Below, in pieces: positions 14,499-18,107 of a stretch of DNA of 18,107 nucleotides. Under the pieces are notes generated by a model. It was not told where the DNA came from. It did no database searches and saw only the letters and a list, made by a program, of their open reading frames with translations. Positions within the stretch are counted from its first letter, which is position 1. The number at the start of each line of letters is the position of its first letter. Made by a program: the position numbers and the translations under genes. This DNA is from Methanosarcinales archaeon (lineage in GTDB: Archaea > Halobacteriota > Methanosarcinia > Methanosarcinales > EX4572-44), in assembly GCA_004212095.1 (NCBI GenBank), contig RXIJ01000046.1:1-18107 (forward strand), read 5' to 3'.

Positions 14499-15320
14499 TT
14501 ACTCTGGTTTTTCGTACAACTTGCTTTTGGACAATATTCTGCCATCTCTGGCATGCGGTTTTCGTGATACTGTGTCATTGCATTTCTCGATTTCCCGTGC
14601 CTCATCTACAAGCATCGAAGCAATTCTTACCATCTCATGCCCTGCTGCTGTTGTGAGTGTGATTGCCTCTATCCCTTTCATACCGAAGCATGCTCTGGAG
14701 TTGATTTCAGCAGCTTTTAATAGAACATGCAGTGCTGCAAGTGCCTTCGCTTTTGCGTATGGGTTTGAGAAACCACCATATTCTATACATTTTTCTGGAT
14801 TTGCAAGAATGTTTGGCAGGTTCAATGTTTTACTTGCTTTGATCTCTTCGATCACACCATCGATTGTTTCCTGCACAAGCCTTATTGCACCAGTAAATGC
14901 AAGAGTTTTATTCACCTCGGAATTGAAGTTAACCATTTCCACCGTATCAAGATATTCCCTTTTTGCACCGATGAGAGGATCGACAGGCAGAATAATGTAT
15001 CCAAAGCCTGCATCTGTTAATTTTTGCCGCTCGTCTTTTTTAGTTGGCCCATCGGATATTATTATTGTAGGCACGTCTTTCCAGATCCTTCGTGCCTCGA
15101 CTGGTCCCTTTGCACCTGGATTGGGACTTACCATGACTAAGAGATCCGGATGCCATCTTTTGAAGTGTTTTGTATCGGCTGCCTCTTCTTTGCCCATCTT
15201 TGCTCCACTGCTAAAAGTTCTGGTGTTAATGTCTTCACGCTCTGCGATCTCATCAAACAGCAGATCAATTACGAGAGACGTACCAATATTTCCCATTTTG
15301 ACAAATCCTACTTTCACCAT
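14499..15320 (-). CDS. mtd: F420-dependent methylene-tetrahydromethanopterin dehydrogenase
   Basis: Mtd interconverts methylene- and methenyl-H4MPT with coenzyme F420, a cytoplasmic step of methanogenesis or its reversal. The 273-residue protein begins MVKVGFVKMGNIGTSLVIDL, continues EREDINTRTFSSGAKMG, and carries LVMVSPNPGAKGPVEARR, IIISDGPTKK, and FGYIILPVDPLIGAKREYLD, all strongly characteristic of Mtd. The ATG at 15320 is preferred over an in-frame TTG six bases upstream because homologues begin at MVKVG and GTGATT lies in front of it. It is the first gene of a probable mtd-bioB-bioW operon (16-base gap to bioB). The protein is complete and looks functional. In this organism it implies an F420-linked C1 pathway. 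Confidence 0.97.
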   Translation of the reverse strand: MVKVGFVKMGNIGTSLVIDLLFDEIAEREDINTRTFSSGAKMGKEEAADTKHFKRWHPDLLVMVSPNPGAKGPVEARRIWKDVPTIIISDGPTKKDERQKLTDAGFGYIILPVDPLIGAKREYLDTVEMVNFNSEVNKTLAFTGAIRLVQETIDGVIEEIKASKTLNLPNILANPEKCIEYGGFSNPYAKAKALAALHVLLKAAEINSRACFGMKGIEAITLTTAAGHEMVRIASMLVDEAREIEKCNDTVSRKPHARDGRILSKSKLYEKPE

Positions 15321-15350
15321 AATCAATCACACAACATGGAATTGGTTGAT

Positions 15351-15361
15351 TCACATATATG
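15351..15361 (-). promoter_or_regulatory. TATA-box candidate for the mtd operon
   Basis: Read on the minus strand this is CATATATGTGA, about 36 bases before the mtd ATG, giving a start site near 15330 with a short leader. Between it and mtd, AATCAATC (15321-15328) and GGTTGATT (15344-15351) form a 7-of-8 inverted repeat that could be an operator. The TATA element overlaps the apparent ATG of the kinase-like gene at 15359, another sign that this kinase is 5'-truncated. Confidence 0.4.
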
Positions 15362-15625
15362 TTTTTGGATTCTATCAGTGAGCTTGTCAGTAAGGGCGGG
15401 TTTGCCTGTGTATTTAAGGCAAAGCGTAAGAGTGATGGTAAAATTGTGGCGGTTAAGATTCCGATAAGCCTTGACGCCTCTACAGATAAGATTTTTGTTA
15501 GGGGGATTGAAAACCGGACAAAACTTGAGCATGAGAACATCGTGAGGGTTTACAACTACAACGTGCTTCTTTTGCCTTACTTTGAGATGGAGTTATGTGA
15601 TTGTTCGCTCGATGATATTGCAAAA

Positions 15626-15663
15626 CCTGTGGATACGGAGAAGGCCTGTGGATACGGAGAAGG
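15626..15663 (+). repeat. 19-bp perfect tandem duplication causing a frameshift
   Basis: Two identical adjacent copies of CCTGTGGATACGGAGAAGG occupy 15626-15644 and 15645-15663. Nineteen is not a multiple of three, so the second copy moves the kinase reading frame. Both copies encode PVDTEKA, each in its own frame, showing that the duplication is the direct cause of the break. Confidence 0.95.
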
Positions 15664-15827
15664 CTTCGTGGCAGATATTTCGCATTTGTGAAGGCTTAAA
15701 GTATGTGCATAACGACCTGATCCACCAAAACCTCAAACCCGACTCTGTTACTGGAGAGGTGTTTTATAATCCAGCGGATGAGCGAATCGCTCTCTTTGCC
15801 AAGTTCTTCAAGCCAGAGTTTGATCAA

Positions 15828-15890
15828 GAGCGGTTTGAGCGGTTTGAGAATGTTGAGCGGTTTGAGCGGTTTGAGAATGTTGAGCGGTTT
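15828..15890 (+). repeat. 27-bp tandem repeat encoding ERFERFENV
   Basis: Two identical 27-base units at 15828-15854 and 15855-15881 are followed by a nine-base third start at 15882-15890. Each unit itself contains GAGCGGTTT twice. The repeat is in frame and encodes ERFERFENV twice plus ERF, a charged-aromatic pattern inside the kinase remnant. It likely arose by replication slippage. Confidence 0.95.
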
Positions 15891-16055
15891 GTGCTTGATA
15901 AGTTTGAGATGGAAGACTATGTCTGGCTGGAGGATGTTGTTTCAAAAAGCGGTGAGGTGCGGGATATTATGCATCGGGCATTTACTGGTCTTGTTGATGC
16001 AGGGGGTACCGGATGCGGTGGATCGAGGATGTGGGAATGGTTGTTGAAAAGGTAA

Positions 16056-16157
16056 TCGGATGATGTGTGTGAACATCTGGTTGAGGCTGCTCTTGTAAAA
16101 GGTGCGAAAGACAATGTGACTGTTGTTGTGGCAAACGTTGACAGGTCTATTTTGTAG
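16056..16157 (+). pseudogene. C-terminal remnant of a PP2C-type protein phosphatase
   Basis: Immediately after the TAA that ends the kinase remnant (16053-16055), the same frame continues SDDVCEHLVEAALVKGAKDN and then VTVVVANVD to a TAG at 16155-16157. The LVEAAL-KGAKDNVTVVV pattern is the last conserved block of PP2C (PPM) Ser/Thr phosphatases, whose DN pair helps bind metal. Only about 33 codons remain, with no start codon, so this is debris. It suggests a kinase-phosphatase gene pair or fusion once lay here, from which the middle has been deleted. Confidence 0.6.
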
Positions 16158-16274
16158 AGTCCGGAAATTATTTCGCCGGAGCGTTTCACCAGAATCTATG
16201 GTAAAACTCACCAGAAATCTTTTCCGATCCGGCGATCCTTTGTAATTGTTCAAGTATTGTCGATCTTCTCATCC

Positions 16275-17396
16275 TCATAACAGCGATTGACTGACCAGTT
16301 CCGCAAGATCGAACACCTTTATTTCACTATCCTGCAGGTTTCTCTTGCAGAATGGACATGCCGATGCCACCACATCGAAGCCGGTTTTTTTAATCTCACT
16401 CACGCGTTCATCAGCCGTCCATTTTGCAAAATCCGGAAAGCCTGATTTTACGCCGCCGCCAGAGCCGCAGCACCATGCATTAGCGCGATTTCGCGGGAGT
16501 TCTTCAATTTCCACTCCAATTCTTTTTAACGTCTCTCTTGGTGCATCATAAATTCCAAGATGTCTTCCAAGATGGCATGGATCGTGATAAGGCATGGACG
16601 TATTAAGATTCTTTGGATTAAGTTTTCCCTCATCGATGAGCATGTTGATGTATTCTGATGCATGCAGAAGTTCTATCTCCATATCAGGGTAGGTTTCTTT
16701 AAATGTCTTAAGGCATCCCGGGCAGGTAAATACCATTGTTTTTGCGCCTATTTTCTTTATCTTTTCAACATTATGCGTTATGAGCCTTTCTATTGCACTC
16801 ACCTGCCCTGTTCGAAGCAGTGTTGAACCGCAGCACCATTCATCAGCAAGCACAGTATAGCCAACACCACTTGCATCAAGTACTCTGATCATTGACTTTG
16901 AAATCTCTTCCTCCCGATAGCGTGCAGTACATCCCACAAAGTAAATCACATCACTACCTGTTGTAGAATACTCCACTTTTTCACTTACCCCATATGCGTT
17001 ATTGGTCTCGTCAATGTGCTCTTTAATCTTCGTGTGTGCCTCTAAAATCCATCCCTTATCTGCAAGAATCCTTCGAAGCTCCTCAAAGAGTTTTGCATTA
17101 TCAAGCTCCACCTTTGATACTTCTTTGCATCGCTCGTAACAGGCACCACACACCTGGCATCCAAAAGCTACTTTCATAAGCATCTCTGTTTTTTCGTTAA
17201 TCTCTTCTGTTAGAATCTCCCGTAGCAGTTCAAGACGTCCTGGCGAATAAAAGGAGTTAAAACCATAGTAAGAGCCACTTGGGCACAATTCCAACCATTT
17301 TTCTCCAGAGCCATGAAAATCTGCAATACTGCACAGCCTGCATTTAAAGCAGTGGGATACTGCCTGAAGCATCTCCTGTTCTGTCATTCGTTCCAT
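16275..17396 (-). CDS. HdrD-like iron-sulfur protein with two CCG domains
   Basis: A 373-residue iron-sulfur protein of the heterodisulfide reductase HdrD/GlcF type. The N-terminal ferredoxin-like part has an atypical first cluster motif (C16, C19, C22, then C38 before PSG) and a standard second one (C80, C83, C86, C90). Two cysteine-rich CCG domains follow: C156, CC188-189, C225 and C228; then C274, CC309-310, C347 and C350. Such domains hold non-cubane [4Fe-4S] clusters in HdrB/HdrD that split disulfides or pass electrons. No membrane segment is seen. No HdrE cytochrome, HdrA, or FAD-linked oxidase lies beside it inside the window, so the partner is unknown; related proteins often pair with FAD-linked oxidases. 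GGTGAT just before the ATG is a strong ribosome-binding site. It ends 117 bases from the PP2C remnant, convergent to it. Confidence 0.85.
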   Translation of the reverse strand: MERMTEQEMLQAVSHCFKCRLCSIADFHGSGEKWLELCPSGSYYGFNSFYSPGRLELLREILTEEINEKTEMLMKVAFGCQVCGACYERCKEVSKVELDNAKLFEELRRILADKGWILEAHTKIKEHIDETNNAYGVSEKVEYSTTGSDVIYFVGCTARYREEEISKSMIRVLDASGVGYTVLADEWCCGSTLLRTGQVSAIERLITHNVEKIKKIGAKTMVFTCPGCLKTFKETYPDMEIELLHASEYINMLIDEGKLNPKNLNTSMPYHDPCHLGRHLGIYDAPRETLKRIGVEIEELPRNRANAWCCGSGGGVKSGFPDFAKWTADERVSEIKKTGFDVVASACPFCKRNLQDSEIKVFDLAELVSQSLL

Positions 17397-17481
17397 TCAA
17401 TCACCACGTTTAAAGTATGTTGATAATGTATATTCCCAAGAACAACGATATACTTTACGATTTAACCCAAATTTTATACTC

Positions 17482-17502
17482 CTTTACAACTTCGTTCTGC
17501 AG
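17482..17502 (-). repeat. Degenerate copy of the CTGCACAAC hairpin
   Basis: Read on the minus strand it is CTGCAGAACG followed by AAGTTGTAAAG. It differs at a few positions from the hairpin at 6220-6240 and keeps the central AACGAAGTTGT exactly. It suggests a dispersed repeat family, not an rpo-specific element. Confidence 0.5.
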
Positions 17503-17537
17503 AATTGTACACACTGTTTGCAGAGATGTCCTAACAA

Positions 17538-17559
17538 CTGTACAACGAAATTGTGCAAA
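17538..17559 (+). repeat. Second degenerate copy of the CTGCACAAC hairpin
   Basis: CTGTACAACGA followed by AATTGTGCAAA matches the 6220-6240 hairpin apart from a few transitions. TGTACAA and TTGTGCA can still pair (one G-T) around a CGAAA loop. The direct surroundings are rich in related TGTACAC/GTTTGCA words, as if several copies had decayed here. Confidence 0.5.
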
Positions 17560-17956
17560 CTGTACACTCTGTGGCGGAAAATAGTAGGTGTAGGTTTTGT
17601 TGTTCTTCTTCCATGACTGTGAAAGTAATTGCATGGTCTATTCCTCATATAATTTAAGAAACGCAATCTATAAAAATATTTTGGATGAAGAGTCTGTTCC
17701 ACATGAGGCTGTCAAATTACCCTCCTCAGGATTTCGTGTTTTTAATTTGATAGGTCTTTCACTATCTGTTGAGGTTTCTTTGGTTTTGTCATGGAAAGCT
17801 GTGTTGCCTAAGGAGTTTGTTTTAAAAAAAGAGGATTTTAGATATGGTTTTATCCTGAGAACGTGTCTTGTCAAGAAGACATATAATTTTTATCTGGTTT
17901 TTATGATTGTATGAGTTTGACTATATAGTCACGAACCAAACATTTAAGATTTATAG

Positions 17957-18107
17957 ATGCCATACACCGTACCAATGGTAAAAACAGGACAAATTCAAAT
18001 AAAGAGACACCTGACGGTTCAAGATTTGTCCAAACGCATCAAACATCTTAAAAAGGATACAACGGTGTTGAAGAGGCTATATTTTATCAAGCATAGATAT
18101 GTTGAAG
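17957..18107 (+). CDS. N-terminus of a likely IS630-type transposase (cut by window end)
   Basis: An ORF open to the window edge starts at ATG 17957 (or ATG 17975) and gives 50 codons. It includes HLTVQDLSKRIKHLKKDTTV and then LKRLYFIKHRYVE. The LTV-EL-KRIK-LKKD--VLKRLYFIKYRY pattern is recalled from helix-turn-helix N-termini of archaeal IS630/Tc1-mariner transposases. The DDE domain lies outside the window. The palindrome GACTATATAGTC at 17919-17930 may mark the element's left end; IS630 elements insert at TA. The assignment is tentative because only the first fifth or so of the protein is visible. Confidence 0.5.
   Translation, partial: MPYTVPMVKTGQIQIKRHLTVQDLSKRIKHLKKDTTVLKRLYFIKHRYVE

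Larger units (their letters stand above)
15359..16055 (+). pseudogene. Frameshifted, 5'-truncated Ser/Thr protein kinase-like gene
   Basis: The first frame (15359-15691) encodes the start of a Hanks-type kinase: a glycine loop LVSKGGFACVFKAK, the lysine strand KIVAVKIP, LEHENIVRVYNYN and a hinge FEMELCDCSLDDI. It then breaks at a 19-base tandem duplication. The next frame continues SWQIFRICEGLKYVHNDLIH and QNLKPDSV, aligning with the ICEGLKYxHxxxIxHRDLKPxN segment. Removing one repeat copy joins both frames into about 225 codons. The catalytic HRD is HQN, and where DFG is expected the sequence is RIALFAKFF, so even the repaired product would lack catalytic residues. The N-terminus begins right at the glycine loop. 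After a repeat-rich stretch, IMHRAFTGLVDA may be the residue of the C-lobe. Dead gene or pseudokinase remnant. Confidence 0.75.
17397..17956. other. Non-coding region upstream of the HdrD-like gene
   Basis: This 560-base stretch holds no convincing gene. Two overlapping open frames (105 codons at 17597-17914 on the plus strand, 68 codons at 17668-17874 on the minus strand) show no family features and have poor starts. It includes the promoter area of the HdrD-like gene (TATA-like AAAGTATATC on the minus strand around 17447-17456), two members of the hairpin family (listed separately), and a perfect 12-base palindrome GACTATATAGTC at 17919-17930 in front of the transposase-like ORF. Confidence 0.5.

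Noticed and set aside
14485..15381. 298-codon ORF on the plus strand
   Set aside because: Antisense shadow of mtd. Its length reflects codon use of mtd on the other strand.
17597..17914. 105-codon ORF upstream of the transposase-like gene
   Set aside because: No ribosome-binding site, atypical composition, no motif, and an overlapping antisense frame; judged non-coding.
1..18107. CRISPR array or C/D-box small RNA
   Set aside because: No regularly spaced direct repeats were found, and a lone box C-like ATGATGA (4165-4171) has no box D partner at suitable distance.

Overview
The window looks like a chromosomal piece of a euryarchaeon of the methanogen/ANME type (methanogenic or anaerobic alkane-oxidising relatives). 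The evidence is an archaeal RNA polymerase operon with split B''/B' and A'/A'' subunits followed by ribosomal protein L30e and archaeal NusA, an F420-dependent methylene-H4MPT dehydrogenase (Mtd), an HdrD-like iron-sulfur protein, an archaeal RibL-type FAD synthase, LarC, and Shine-Dalgarno sites of the GAGGT/GGTGAT kind. The exact lineage is inferred and cannot be fixed from this sequence alone.

Layout: (1) 127-1530: ribL (+) converges on a purS-purQ pair (-). (2) 1531-2884: about 1.35 kb without an intact gene. It holds a decayed zinc-ribbon transposase (-) and a decayed gene resembling the C-terminal part of SIR2-like proteins (+). (3) 2885-4081: larC, with a good TATA candidate just upstream. 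(4) 4207-12685: tRNA-Lys(TTT), then rpoH-rpoB''-rpoB'-rpoA'-rpoA''-rpl30e-nusA, one long co-directional operon. The B''/B' spacer is unusually long and is filled with small perfect or near-perfect hairpins; a related hairpin lies in the B'/A' spacer. (5) 12733-15320 (-): mtd-bioB-bioW, a compact likely operon joining a C1-pathway dehydrogenase to two biotin genes. (6) 15359-16157 (+): a broken protein kinase-like gene disrupted by a 19-bp tandem duplication, followed in the same frame after one stop by a PP2C-phosphatase-like C-terminus. (7) 16275-17396 (-): an HdrD-like protein with two CCG domains. (8) 17397-18107: a non-coding stretch with further copies of the hairpin family, ending in the start of a likely IS630-type transposase cut by the window edge.

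Working together: the central operon makes the core transcription enzyme plus NusA. mtd serves the F420-linked methylene/methenyl-H4MPT step of the methyl branch. BioW and BioB supply the first and last steps of biotin synthesis, with bioF/A/D not present here. PurS/PurQ are two of the three parts of archaeal FGAM synthase. No CRISPR array, rRNA or intact defence system was seen. The most notable points are the hairpin family inside and outside the rpo operon, the duplication-disrupted pseudokinase/PP2C locus, and a BioB that appears to lack two of the classical auxiliary-cluster ligands.
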